Below are positions 35,868 through 46,884 of a stretch of 64,000 nt of DNA, piece after piece; within the stretch, counting starts at the first letter, position 1, and every line of letters begins with the position of its first letter. The notes under the pieces were generated by a model. The model saw only the letters and a list, made by a program, of their open reading frames with translations. It had not been told where the DNA came from and ran no database searches. The position numbers and the translations under genes are program-made. The DNA lies in contig JAPTHN010000030.1 in NCBI GenBank assembly GCA_026936325.1, positions 620,001 to 684,000 of the forward strand, in the 5' to 3' direction. Origin of the DNA: Platynereis dumerilii. Lineage: Eukaryota; Annelida; Polychaeta; Phyllodocida; Nereididae.

Positions 35868-36118
35868 CAGTGTTGCATGTCTCTTGGCCGGTCTCGGCCA
35901 TATTTTGACGGCTTTGGCCTTGGCAAGGCCTCGGATGCCAAATCCTTGGCCTTGCCTCGGTCTCAGGTGTCTTTGGGTCAGTGTTGGAGACCTCAGGACC
36001 AGCCTTGTCCTTGAGGCCAGCCTCGAGGCAACATTTTGATGGCCTTGCTATGGCCATGGAGGCTCATGTCTTGATCTCGGTCTTGGCCTCGGATGTCCCG
36101 GCCTCGACTACATCACTG
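35868..36118. mobile_element. 251-bp GC-rich hAT-type MITE
   Basis: Its ends are CAGTGTTGCATG and CATCACTG (reverse complement CAGTGATG), flanked by an exact 8-bp duplication ATGCCTTC (35860-35867 and 36119-36126). The CAGTG ends and 8-bp duplication fit the hAT superfamily. U4 lacks the insert at the matching site near 49500. The body is rich in GGCCTTGG/GGCCTCGG-like repeats in both orientations, far more GC-rich than the surroundings, and could fold. No transposase is present. Confidence 0.85.
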
Positions 36119-36184
36119 ATGCCTTCAAGAAAAAATCTAATGACAGATTCCCAAATTCACTTCCCACGTAAACAATCACTGTAG

Positions 36185-36580
36185 TCTCAGGAGGCAGTCG
36201 AGGCACGTACTACCTAGGTTTGGTCCTTAACAAAGTCTTGGAACAAAAATGACCTTTCTTGTAAGACCTGGGGCAAAGGACCTCACCTGTAAGCCAGACA
36301 AGGGCCTTACAATAGTGTAAAAGGGCAAGGACCTTCAGAGGCCCTTGTCATGTCATGGCCTGTCTGTGCCCTGGGGTCTAAGAGTGCCCTCAGAGCAGAA
36401 TACTTTGCCATAGTTCTCCACCCTGAGCAAATAGATTGCTTATTGACCATTCTGACAACTGCACCAAATATCACTTTTCATTTCCCCCTTATACAGTGTT
36501 ATATGACATTGCTTACCGAGTTATCACGTTCCATAATGCAACTTCGGATTACTTCTTATGATTTTATTTATGGCAATGTA
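36185..36580. repeat. Block M, U3 copy, unusually well kept
   Basis: It aligns with 49565-49935 with about a dozen differences over the first 310 bp, and nearly none over some 130 bp (about 36300-36430, AGGGCAAGGACCTTCAGAGG to TTTGCCATAGTTCTCCAC). Sequence just to the right (36660-36820 versus 50890-51040) is only about 75-80% alike. Frames crossing it (106 codons from 36350) are partly shared with U4 but end early there, so coding is not supported. It has locally higher GC content. Confidence 0.7.
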
Positions 36581-36957
36581 CCGTGGTTCACAATAGGGTT
36601 CACATGCCAGTTTGGTGTTCATGAGATTTTAGTATACACTACACAAGCTCCATTTTGTTTCATGGCATAATTCAAATGGTAATTCTTTCACCAGTCCTGC
36701 TTTTAAACAAATAGGAAAGCTGCATAAAACTTCCTTTGATGGATCAACTGCTTTTTATTTAAAACCAGAGAACTGAACGATGTTTCTACTGGTTTTATTG
36801 CCATTACTTTGTATGTCATGCTTTTAGTCCAGGAGCAAGCACACCATTTCTGGGTTTGGTAGGTCGTTTTTTGAGGGGGGTTGCCGACATATACCAATGA
36901 AATCCTTGGGCCCTGGGGTGTCTAAAACTGATTGTCGGCAGTTTGGCAATTACCCAT

Positions 36958-36973
36958 GGTTGCCATGGCAACC
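36958..36973. promoter_or_regulatory. Perfect X-box palindrome (RFX-type site form)
   Basis: GGTTGCCATGGCAACC is a perfect 16-bp palindrome identical in form to the RFX consensus (GTTGCCATGGCAAC). It sits at the inner edge of the left inverted repeat; its partner GGTTGCTATGGCAACC is at 42951-42966. Related sites in the same element are at 37508-37523, 37667-37682, 42078-42093, 42241-42258 and 42583-42600. Binding is inferred from sequence only. Confidence 0.5.
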
Positions 36974-39469
36974 ACTTAAAGTAGTAAACAGATTCAAAAA
37001 CTAGTGACACAATTTAATCAAATATCTTGGTATAAGACACAAATCAACTTCGAATTGATAAGAAAATTGGTCATACTTTATGCAACCAGTTGGGGGCTTC
37101 TTAACCAGAATAATTATTTTAGAATTAGAGGTCAGCCTAATTTGCATACGGAATGTTTTTATTGGAATTTAATGATTTTTGCCCACTACAGCAAAATGCA
37201 ATATGTCAGGCTCCTCTATATTAATGTCAATTTTTATCAAATTTAGCACATGCCATTGCCTTAATCCTTGGCTTTAAAATGACACCCTACTTCATGCATT
37301 TTACGAAGTTTTGATAGTTAAAATCGTCATGGAAACCCAAAAATGTGATTATTTTCCGTTGGCTCAGCTTTTTTAAAGTTTTGACTGCATGCAAGTTGGC
37401 CGCAGGTTTCCTATTCAAATATGTCCAGTCAGTAAGAATAAAATGTCATTGAAGATGGGTTTAATGAATACCTTGGCTTTTCTTATAATTATTTTAACAA
37501 ACAATATGGTTGCCATGGAAACGAGACAATGTAACTTTTGTCATTAGTTCATTGGATTGACATGATTTAATCCGTTACTGTCCAGCTATTTCCAGTTCAT
37601 AGATTTACTCAAACCACCAAATTCATCTTTTAGATGCAGTAATTTTTAAAATCCTACAGCTGGGATGGTGCCCATGGCAACCACATAGCCAATAATAGCA
37701 CCCAGTGGTCAGTGAATCATGCAACACGCTCGCCCGCAGACAACTTCATATTTTCTCCAATTGATCATAACTTTCTTAGTTTTTAAGATACAGAGCTGAA
37801 ACTTTGTACATTTCCCTTCAAGACCCTAATATGCAAAGTGCCTCATACAAAATTGGAAGTGATAAGGTGTGTCATTTTAAAATTTACTTTGAGTTGCATC
37901 TAGATTATTGAGTGACTTTTCAGTAAATGTGCAACTTCTCATTCAGCACTATACAAGATTTAAAATAAGATATCGTAATTAGACTAATTTGGAATAGCAT
38001 GAACATGATTAAGAGGATATAAAATTTATTTTGTCAAATCTTCAGTTCATCCATGCCCAATGATGCACAGAAAACTATCAAACATATAATTTTTTTAACG
38101 GCACATTTGGTCTCACAGAAAACCTCAATTTATTTCATCTCCAATGTTAAAGGATGGCATTCAGGGGGTACTGATGTACCCGGGTACAGCAATTACATGG
38201 AATTTTTAATTACCCTTTCTCTGATTGGCTAACTACAATTGGGTATTGACCAATCATCTGGCTTTGATTGCTGTTATGTCTGAAGTGCAGTGGTCAAAAT
38301 ACCATAACTCAGTGAATAATGCTCCGATTTTAGTGAACATTTCAGGATTTACTTTTAGTGGCATATCATACATTTTCCTTAAAATTAACATTATTATCTG
38401 CACAATTAAGGGTAATTAAATTGTAATTAGGGTTTCTGATTTCAATATAATTCGGAATTCATTTGAAGTTGACTCTCCGGCTGGAAGATTTCATAACCAA
38501 TCAGCTCACAGCAGTTCATATTCAATTTTTAGCTCAGATTTTTTAAAATGATATTTTAATGGTCTTAAAATGCCCTGGTTTGCTCAAAACTGCAGAAATG
38601 TATTCCTTCGTTAAGAAATATCATGCCTTTGAAAAATGGAGTTGTTTCATGCAGTATTATTACTGGTATTGATGATTTTAACTGAGGAAAGTGGGAGATG
38701 TTGACTGTTTGAGTGCCATGCAGAATCAGAATGAAGACCACGTCAACTGGGTCCTTTTAAAGGTCGATGCTACCCCCCCCCCCTTTAATATATTTCTTGA
38801 TTTGCAGCCTTTGCTTGAAATTTTTTAGAACACCAGTTTTAAGTAATTTTGCAAATTAATTCTATGTGCGCTTATCAAGTCGTGTATCACATTAGAGTCA
38901 TTGAAAATCTTTTCAACTTTCACTGAAATATAATTCTTATTCAATTAATTGCCCAAGACTAATCAATGTTGGTTTAGGTTACATGCAATTGACCACTTAT
39001 TACTGCAGCACTGGTCACTGCCAGCTCCAAATTTTATAAAAATGAGTAAGCTGTCATTGGTCATATAATTTCAGATCCATATATATAGACTAATAACAGA
39101 AATGTCATTATAGGAGCTGTCAATCAAAACTTCAAGAAAGTGTTGATATTTTCATTTAGCAAATATCTTAATTCATATCAGAGTGTTTGATTTAAAAATG
39201 GTATTGTCGTTTCCTGTATTAAGTTATCTATCTACACATATAAAATTCATACTTGAGAAACTGGGAAAATAAATTGAGGACGAGATCAGAATGATAATGA
39301 GAAGAATCCTCAGCTTTGTCTTACCATTGACCATCACCTTTCAGCATCAATTGCTCGTATTTATCAAATAAATACACGTTTTCGAGTTCAATAACCAATA
39401 GTAACACAACACAGTTTAACGAACAAAAGCAGGGGTACAACAGAATTAAAGAAATGTGCGTGCAATATG

Positions 39470-39693
39470 GAAGGTGAAAAAGGAGGAAATGGGAATAGGG
39501 AAGAGGAGAAGGGAAGATGAGAAGAAGAAGGAGATGAAGGAAAAGAGAGACAGGGGTGGAAGGGGTTGTATGGAGGGGAAGAAAATGAGAGAAAAGTAAG
39601 GTGAAAGGGAGAAAGAACAGGAGAGAAAAAGGGGGTGGGAAAAGGGCTGGGAGTGGGAGATGGGGAGGGGAGAAGTTGAAAAGAGAGAAAGGC
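39470..39693. repeat. Long purine tract
   Basis: It is about 225 bp almost wholly of A and G on the plus strand (GAAGAGGAGAAGGGAAGATG and similar), with only scattered pyrimidines. The 155- and 84-codon antisense frames read through it are serine/phenylalanine/leucine/proline-rich translations of the low-complexity tract. Such tracts can form triplex DNA where mirror symmetry is good, which I did not establish. Confidence 0.9.
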
Positions 39694-40328
39694 AGTCCAA
39701 AAACCAAACTTATATACACTGTTCTATTATTGTTCTCTTTGTGCTGGCGACACAACCCCATGATTTGGATTAGAAGCCCGCCGTTCAACTATATACAATG
39801 ACAGAAATATGAAAGTTAAAGCTTTTGATGTATATTGTAACATGTAATTGAAATAGCAATGACTTATAAAAGAATTAAAATTATTTGAAATTTATTGTGA
39901 AGTTTATTATATTATTTTTCATATCCCCTAGTCCAGCTGACTGCTTCTCACACGGGCTTCATAATGAAATTGAGTTATATTTAAAGAGCTTCCACACCAA
40001 TTATGTTGAATGTGGAAGCTCTCCTGGCTCGCCTTTAAACTCTCCTGGCTCTCCTCAGCTCCCTTGGGAGTACATGTGATTGGACACCGTTGCTGGTCTT
40101 CAGTTCTGTCTTTTCATCAGATCCACGTCCAATGAAGTATTCTCGAGCCAGGTACCCACTCATACCACCATGATGTACATCTAAATTAATTAGCACGGAT
40201 TGCCCGATGCCTTCTACATTTTTGTGAAGTAATTTTTACGTTAAATCTAAAGGCAGTGACCATTGGTTTTATGCAGGTGCATCACATTTTTTCAAATATT
40301 ACCAAATTGCCGTTTTCAAATGGATCCT

Positions 40329-41223
40329 CGGGAGGCAAAGTGAACCAACCCTGAATTTTGGTATTTCCATGTTTTAATGGTTTTGGGCATAAAATTGTGT
40401 CCTCTATTCAATGGTCAGGTGACCTACCTTGATTTCCAATCGGAAGGCTATTTTTTCATAGGGGGGTGAACCAACCCAATGTTGCCAAAACTCATTTTAG
40501 TCGCAAGGCAAAGTGAACCAACCCACACATCTTAAGGCAAAGTGAACCAACCCACACATCTCAAGGCAAAGTGAACCAACCCATACATTTCAAGGCAAAG
40601 TGAACTAACCCAAGTTTTGATCATTATTGCAGCAATTCCACTCCTCAGAATGAGGCTGATTAATTAATTTTCAACCAAAGACCTTAAGTACCCACCCTGG
40701 TTGGTATTAGGTCATTTTCAACCATCTGGCTGACCTGCATCAACATTAATTGGGTCGAAGATTCAGTATTACGGTAAAGTGAACCCAAGGAACCATCACT
40801 TTGCAGCAAAGTGAACCAACCCATATTTTGAAGTTTCTCTGAAGAATACATTCTCCAGAGTGAGGCTAATAAAGTGATTTGCAATCCTGAAGTCATGGAA
40901 CATCTTAAACTAAGTGCAATCATTTATTTTTTTGGCCAATTTGACCCAAAATCATTAGCAGTTTCCATCAAATTCTGGGTTGGTTCACTTTGCCTTGCGA
41001 TGGATATTTTCATTAAAATCTACATTTTCCATGTGGATAAAATTCAGATAATCTATCTATTTAAAAAAAAAAGGTTAATTTCAAAAGCCCCAATCAGCTT
41101 GTTATCATTGTAAAACATGTAACTGAAATAGCTCCAAAACCATGAGCATTACAAATATGGTCAAAACTGTTTTTGCCATTTCCCAGAATTTTGAATTTCA
41201 GGGTTGGTTCACTTTGCCTCCCG
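40329..41223. mobile_element. 895-bp TIR element with internal 29-bp repeats
   Basis: The ends CGGGAGGCAAAGTGAACC and the reverse complement continue through AACCCTGAA on both sides. Flanks are TGGATCCT and GTGATCCA, a possible decayed 8-bp duplication (5 of 8 matched), so hAT affiliation is only possible. The terminal motif GGCAAAGTGAACCAACCC recurs inside as a tandem array (40504-40618, period 29) and singly near 40470, 40805 and, inverted, near 40978. Such subterminal repeats are typical transposase-binding clusters. No transposase is present. Confidence 0.8.
40504..40618. repeat. 29-bp tandem repeat, four copies
   Basis: Four consecutive copies of AAGGCAAAGTGAACCAACCC plus nine bases lie at a 29-bp period; the last is cut short and has ACTAACCC. 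The repeat is derived from the end sequence of the host element 40329-41223, which is near but not at its left terminus. Confidence 0.9.
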
Positions 41224-41237
41224 GTGATCCATTATTA

Positions 41238-41345
41238 TGCCATTGACACTTTGGGGATACTAAAGGCATCTTTCTCTACTGTTGCCCACTTTAAGTCATC
41301 GAAAATATTGAGGTCTGGTGAAAAGGGTGGCCTCTGATCTTGGTG
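41238..41345 (-). pseudogene. Tc1/mariner-type transposase remnant (third DDE motif region)
   Basis: Antisense translation gives RPPFSPDLNIFDDLKW, which resembles the conserved WP..SPDLNPIE.LW stretch before the last catalytic acid of Tc1-like transposases. NIFDD replaces NPIEN, so the catalytic glutamate position is changed. No convincing first or second aspartate motif is found upstream on the minus strand (41346-42000), where stops occur in all frames. It may be all that remains of the transposase of the surrounding TA element, or a fragment of another. Confidence 0.45.
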
Positions 41346-43397
41346 GAGCGGATTTATACTGGTTAACCAAAAACCATTTCCAGCTATTTACGGTATGTTC
41401 AGCCTATAGAAGCTGTAAATAGATATAAAGTGTTTTTCGGCACCCTGTAGAAGCGCATGGTCTTTTCTCAAACTTGTTAATTTGCATTTTCGACTGATCA
41501 GATTGGTTATTGAACATCAGCATTATTATAGATTAGACGTTGTAGGAGGCCATCCAGATGATATTTGGGAGGGAGCTATTGATCTTCAACCCAACACAAA
41601 CTTTTATTGTGCAGCGACAACAAAAAATTTTTCTTGCGTACAAGGCTTGACAAACTATTTCCTTCCAGGTGTAGGAGATACAGACTTTGCAACACAATTT
41701 TCTCTTCCAGTGTCTCGAAGAATAAACTCTTTCAGTGTCTTGTGACCAAGCAATTAGTTTTTTTTACAAAAAATCCACAGCCCCCCCCCCCAAAGAATAA
41801 TCTGGTTGGCATCTATCACATTCAACTGTGAATGACTAGAATCGCATACTTATCATAACTGCTGTGAAAATTGTAAATTTAAATCATTTAATTGACTATT
41901 AGACACGTTTTTTAGATTCTGCAGTAACTTAGCTTTAATTCAACGTGACAGACAATTTTCTACTCCAAATAAACTGGATGCTATGTCAACTTTTCTGAAA
42001 CCATGTAGGCCCCTACGAGCACATTGTAATAATTAACACTCAAATGAACAGACTGAGTTTAAAGATGTTTCAATATTTGTTGCCATGGCAGCAGCATATG
42101 ACTTAAACATTCGAAAGTCTTTAAGTGTTTCATCATGAGATCTGACACTTTATATTGCATTTTTGGCTGTTAAGAAATTTATAATGTCAAGAAGAATCAA
42201 AATTTCTGGACAAGTTTGACAATATGCACAGTACATATACCTGTTGCTATGGCAACTGTTTTTGTTTTTTACCATATTCCAATTTCTATTACAATGTAAT
42301 GAGATTCTAAAATATTGTTTATCTCTAAAAAAAAAAATCATCAAATTGTTACCTTGACAAAGCATGCAGTGTATGTTTTGCTTTTTCCAAAAATCATTTA
42401 TAATATTTCAATTTAGATGGTAGCCACGCAACAAGTGATCATTAATTATCAAGTATTTTCATCAAATTTTTATAACAGTGGTAGATACTACATCTAGCCC
42501 CCAGATTCAAGCTTATAATTATTAGTCGTATTTAGTCATAATGATGTCAAGATGTGGCGATTTTGGCCAAACATTATGACATTTGTTACTATGGCAACCA
42601 TTTTGGTACTTTTATATTCATCCCAGCTGCTTGAAAATTTGGGAAGTTGTAGAGGGAAGTCATGAGCATACCATCATGTGAAGAAATATGTCTTACTACT
42701 ATCTGTGCTTCCTGTAGAGTGAAAGAATTACAGTTGTTATAACAAATTTATCAATTTTTGGACTTTTTCCCCAAACTAACCTTTAACCCCTTTCACCTAT
42801 GTCAATATATCAGATAATTAGAATAGCATAATTTAGTCCCAAATATGGCTGAACCGACAATTTTTTGGTATTTCCATTGACTTTCTTAAAAATAGCCAAT
42901 TAATATGACAATGTCTGGTTATTTTCTGATTGTTTTGTCTACATAGAAATGGTTGCTATGGCAACCACAGGTAGTTGCCAAAGTGCCGACAACCATTTTC
43001 TGATAGCCTAGGGTGCTAGCAACACATTGACATAGGTCTCTACATGCCCTCAAAAATCATCCACGGGAGGGTGATTGCTCCTGGACTATTTGGTAACGCT
43101 GTCCCATACTGATACCATCCAAGCCAAGTAGTAAATTGTGGTCTTGGGAATCTTGCCAGTTACATACATGAAGAGTATAAATTAAATGATTTGAGTTATG
43201 GGAATAGGAAAATTTGATAGAGTAACAGATAAGTACAAGACGCAGTCTCAGAAACATAATGGATCTACTTGACTTGTGTGATGTCTGCCTGAAAAGCTAG
43301 AGGGCATTCCATGAAAAATAGCAAAGACTGTAGAAAGCCATAGAACATCTACATTAACAAGAAAAGGCATAAAACCCACAGGAATTACAATTATCAC

Positions 43398-44030
43398 AAC
43401 TAATTGCAACTTTAATTGACAAGAGAATGTTTGCTTGTCTTCTGCCCAAGGTGAATTGAGAAATAGTTCCTGGACTTATTCAATCAGCACTGGTGGGAAC
43501 CGAAAGTAGAAAAAATACAGACATGTTGTGTAGCTGCTGGGGGAATTGGTTACAGAGACTCTGGGAATCAAGAGAGAAATGAATCACATTCCACTCCGTT
43601 TACCTTAGCTCCATTGGAGAAGATGCACGCCTCTGTAATTCTTTCTTGAATAAATTGAAGTTGCCATTGAGCTTTCATTGAACTACAGAGTATCAATTGA
43701 CGCAATATTGAAGTGCATTTGTAGTTAAATTTGAGTCGATAGCCAGGAAAAATTTTTGATTGATAGCCTTTGAAACCGATCAGGGCCTTTGAAACAGATC
43801 AGGGCCACTGAAGAAGACAATTTACCCATTTAAAGAGGTGCTTCGGTAGTGTCATGACATCCATACCTTCCGAAGCGGGAAAGGATTCAGGCAAAACTAT
43901 TCAGGCAAAACTCCCTGATGGATTTGAGAAAAGTAGATCAGCCACCAGCGACTAGATTTGGGAACGATCGAGCCTCACTATTCTGACATTTGGCTGTCAT
44001 AGAATTGTGTGAGAATTTGCAAAAAATGAT
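43398..44030. repeat. Block C, copy in U4
   Basis: It is closest to the U3 copy. It has an extra local repeat CAGGCAAAACT.TTCAGGCAA (about 43889-43912) and a doubled CTTTGAAAC.GATCAGGGCC (about 43770-43806), both small tandem duplications not seen elsewhere. The GAATTGTGTGAGAATTTGCA end is identical to U3. Confidence 0.75.
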
Positions 44031-44919
44031 AATGTAGTGGATTTCCACTAGTGACCCAGATAACATCAAAAAACTGTCTTGGTAAACAGAAAAGACACCG
44101 GAAGTTGGATAATTTACAGATGAATTTAATATAAAAGGTAGCATTGAAAAAAAACAAGGGCGAACAGAGAAAAGAAGAGGAGAGTGCAGGTTACATGGCT
44201 AAACAGGATCAATAGGTCACATTATTACTATTCTCCTTTGGCACTATAAAATAGTCTCCTTTACAGTTGTCAGTTGGTGTATGTAAGATTTTGTCTAGAG
44301 GCAGCCAGTCACATAATATTCGACAAATGGAGCTGGAGGCCCCAGACCTCACATCTGAACTGTTGCTAACTTCTGCAGCTTTGATTGGCACAGAGACTGG
44401 GGCCCTGATAACACCTGGTAAAATGTCATGGTCTTTATTGAGGCTAAATACACTACAAACACCGAACCGACTAATTGAAATAGGTAATATTGGAGAGCGG
44501 ATTCAAAACAGGAAGGCTGCTCATGAGTCCAGTGTTCATCCAAATCCAAACTTTTGCAACTAATGTAAATATCAGAATGTATAACATCCCCTTATCCTTG
44601 GTCCCAAGACTTATTGCTACCACTGCAAACGCAACTACAACAGTTTTTGTTAGCCTCTACTCACCTACTGCCACCACTAATGCCATGTGATTGCCACACT
44701 TCTTGTGCAAAAGCCTGTAGCCTTAATGGATGCTTGTAACAGATCCAAGTGGGTTTCCATTTCAATCTCACAATCGATTTACCATCCACCATTGATCAAT
44801 CTTGGTTAACGCACAAAGAAAGATTCCCATTGAAATGCAAGAACAAATTAATTCTAAAAACAACAACTCATCCACACGACAATGTTCTACAACAGTGTCC
44901 TTAAATTGCAACATTCTGC

Positions 44920-45121
44920 ATGGATGAATGGATGAATTGGGCTTTATGTCCTGTATTTATGTACGGGGAAGGCCAATAAGGACAGGAGGAGAACACAGCA
45001 ATGAGGGGAAGAGTGACTGAAACAGCCATCCAACATAGAATCAAGTGACCCGGTATGAGCTGGATTCGAACCCTTGACCAAGCGATTGAAAGCCCAGCAC
45101 TGTACCACTAGACCAATCCTT
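44920..45121 (-). mobile_element. tRNA-derived SINE, minus strand
   Basis: On the minus strand the head reads GGATTGGTCTAGTGGTACAG (A box TGGTCTAGTGG, about 45105-45120), and GGGTTCGAATCCAGC (B box, about 45060-45074) follows at tRNA-like spacing. The body continues to a GGATGAATGGATGAA tail near 44920-44940. It is a different family from the SINEs at 8921 and 30388, but the same family as the headless fragment at 5288-5434. The U3 paralogue lacks it, so it inserted after U3 and U4 separated. Confidence 0.85.
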
Positions 45122-45212
45122 CAACTCCTGCAACAATCTGCAAAATGTTCTTTGGTCTGTTGTACACAGGTATTTGTTAAAGCAAATTGTACTCAGTAAG
45201 AAAAAACATGCA

Positions 45213-45362
45213 AGCCTTCTTCCTGTGTGTTGAGCACCTATCAAAATGCCTCACAGTTTCCAGACATCCTCAATAAGACAGGAACGTTCATTAATTGGCA
45301 GCCGCCATGTTCAGCAGCCATTACGGTCACATGGTCAATCTCAAATCTCATGTACATTGAGA
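45213..45362. repeat. Block D, copy in U4
   Basis: It has the same order of motifs as in U3, with CATCCTCAATAAGACAGGAA and CAGCCGCCATGTTCAGCAGC. GCCGCCATGTT is itself a YY1-like core on the plus strand, so the motif is present at a shifted place. A downstream match (CAAAGAAACATTGAAAACAG) links it to 18989-19008. Confidence 0.7.
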
Positions 45363-45880
45363 TACTCTATTCTTATTCATTTTGTGGGTGCGGTTGTTCT
45401 CAGGCTATTCTCAGGCAAGCCATGGCCATTTTCAAGCAATTGCATGGACATTTCAGCACAAAGAAACATTGAAAACAGCAACAAAGAACTTTATGGCGTG
45501 GCAGGACCATGACATTCAACTATACTGAAACTTGTTACAGATTTGCACTTCCTTGCTTGTGTCTTTTGTTTTTTAAATTGCATCCAAAATATTTTACCAT
45601 GTCATTACCTGACTTTTATCATGCTTTACATGAAACAACATGAATTTAGTGACTCGAACTCTGCTAACACCACACCTACTAGATAAGAGTAGTTCTGAAG
45701 TATGAGTGAATCTTGGTTAAACCAAGTTGATCTTTACATGACTACGACCTAGTTGTTTATTAATGCTACTATACAACATTTGAAAATAAACGGGAGCATT
45801 CCACCCAGAGAAGTGGAGAATTCACAATCGACCTTAACTCACCCTTTATCTTCTGTCAAACTAACAATAACATGCAGTCA

Positions 45881-46080
45881 ACAATGACAATCCACAGTGA
45901 GGCAATGGCCTGTTAACAATGCTATGAAAGTGAGGCAGAAACCATTGTGACCTGACCTGTGCAAAATCGGCTTATGCCCTTTGCTATCCTGGATGTCCTC
46001 AAGTGATAAAAAGAGATAAAAACGTGGTGCTACACTAACAGATCGAGAGGGATTAAAGCCAGACAGACCGAGGAAACTTC
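45881..46080. repeat. Blocks E and F, copy in U4
   Basis: E carries GGCAATGGCCTGTTAACAAT and GGCTTATGCCCTTTGCTATC and runs without a gap into F (GTGGTGCTACACTAACAGAT, then GAGAGGGATTAAAGCCAGAC). The uninterrupted E-F arrangement here and in U5 is probably ancestral. Confidence 0.7.
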
Positions 46081-46884
46081 CTGCAAGTTAAAGCAAATGT
46101 GGAGACTCCTGTGTATATATGTTAAATCGCTGCTCTTATATTGAACTTCTCAATTTCAAATGTACTTCAAAGAGCACTTCTTCAAAAGGGCATAAATAAC
46201 AATTGATATAACCCCCCTCCCTCCAGGTTGCTTCAGACGGATATATTTCACTTAAAAAACATATATTCCAGCTGTACAGACAGTTCCAAAGAAGAATAAA
46301 TCTAAAAAATGTATTCATTTAAGCATGAAGGTTCTCATTCACTTTTTTGGAACAAAAGAACTTGCTATTATGTTCAAAATAACAATTGATATAATGAACT
46401 TTAATGCAACGTTTTATGTGGAACAAAAATGTAGTTTCAGTTTATTTTGTATGAGTTAGCAGCTTGAAAACTAAATGAGGCAACAATCTCATCATGTCAT
46501 ATTTCGTTGCACTTTGGCACATACTTTTACTGATGTTCAATGCAAGCTGTAGTCACATAAACATATCTTTGTATGTCTGCCTGGAGAATATGTATACAGT
46601 ACTTACCAAATATTTCAATAAATTCAATGCCTTATGACAATGCTCGCCCTTCTACACCCTTCAGTTCCTACCCCTCCCCCTCCATGCCGTCCCATAATTA
46701 CCTTTTAAGTCATACATTACACAGGCATTTATTTTCACTGAGCCAACATCTACATTTAGTCAAGACATTGCTCAGATCAGGGAATTGTCAAATTGTTTGA
46801 TGTACAATGTACATTATATCATTGCAGGTAATCCTACAAGCTGATATGGCACTGCATCTATCAAAGATCAATCATGAGATGTGA

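Larger units (their letters stand above)
16490..36824. repeat. Array unit U3, swollen by duplication and insertion
   Basis: Blocks are C (16735-17320), N (18488-18620), D (18751-18895), E/F (20503-20900), H (21858-22020) and I (22180-22285). The whole C-I run is then repeated exactly (22940-28167) before the TTAA transposon 28172-34504, after which K (34670-34850), P (35440-35560), L (about 35640-35740) and M (36185-36580) follow. U4 has the same order without the duplication or the TTAA element. Without them U3 would be about 8 kb. Open frames are short, and the five duplicated ones are identical in both copies simply because the DNA is. Confidence 0.7.
36827..43086. mobile_element. 6.26-kb TIR element with TA target duplication and X-box-like palindromes
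   Basis: The ends GTCCAGGAGCAA and TTGCTCCTGGAC are flanked by TA (36825-36826, 43087-43088). Inverted repeats of about 140 bp (36827-36973, 42951-43086) end internally at GGTTGCCATGGCAACC and GGTTGCTATGGCAACC. The flanks join to give GTCATGCTTT..TA..GGTAACGCTGTCC, which parallels the intact block B at 16443-16470 (GTCATGCTTTGAGTAATGCT). TA duplication and a Tc1-like DDE remnant at 41238-41345 suggest the Tc1/mariner group, though the size is far above the usual 1-2 kb. The interior also holds a purine tract (39470-39693) and an 895-bp element (40329-41223). The rest, including 37000-39460, is AT-rich with no frame I recognise. Confidence 0.8.

Noticed and set aside
36350-36670. 106-codon frame over block M
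   Set aside because: The U4 copy keeps part of the peptide but has an early stop and an indel; high DNA identity alone explains the shared part.
39321-39788. 155-codon antisense frame and overlapping 84-codon frame
   Set aside because: They translate a purine-only tract into low-complexity S/F/L/P sequence; the absence of stops follows from composition.
40504-40618. Regular 29-bp repeats that could suggest a CRISPR array
   Set aside because: They are direct tandem repeats without unique spacers in a eukaryotic transposon, and no cas genes are present.
45060-45121. Possible tRNA gene (A and B boxes on the minus strand)
   Set aside because: The boxes are present, but a full acceptor and anticodon cloverleaf is not convincing and a SINE body and tail follow.
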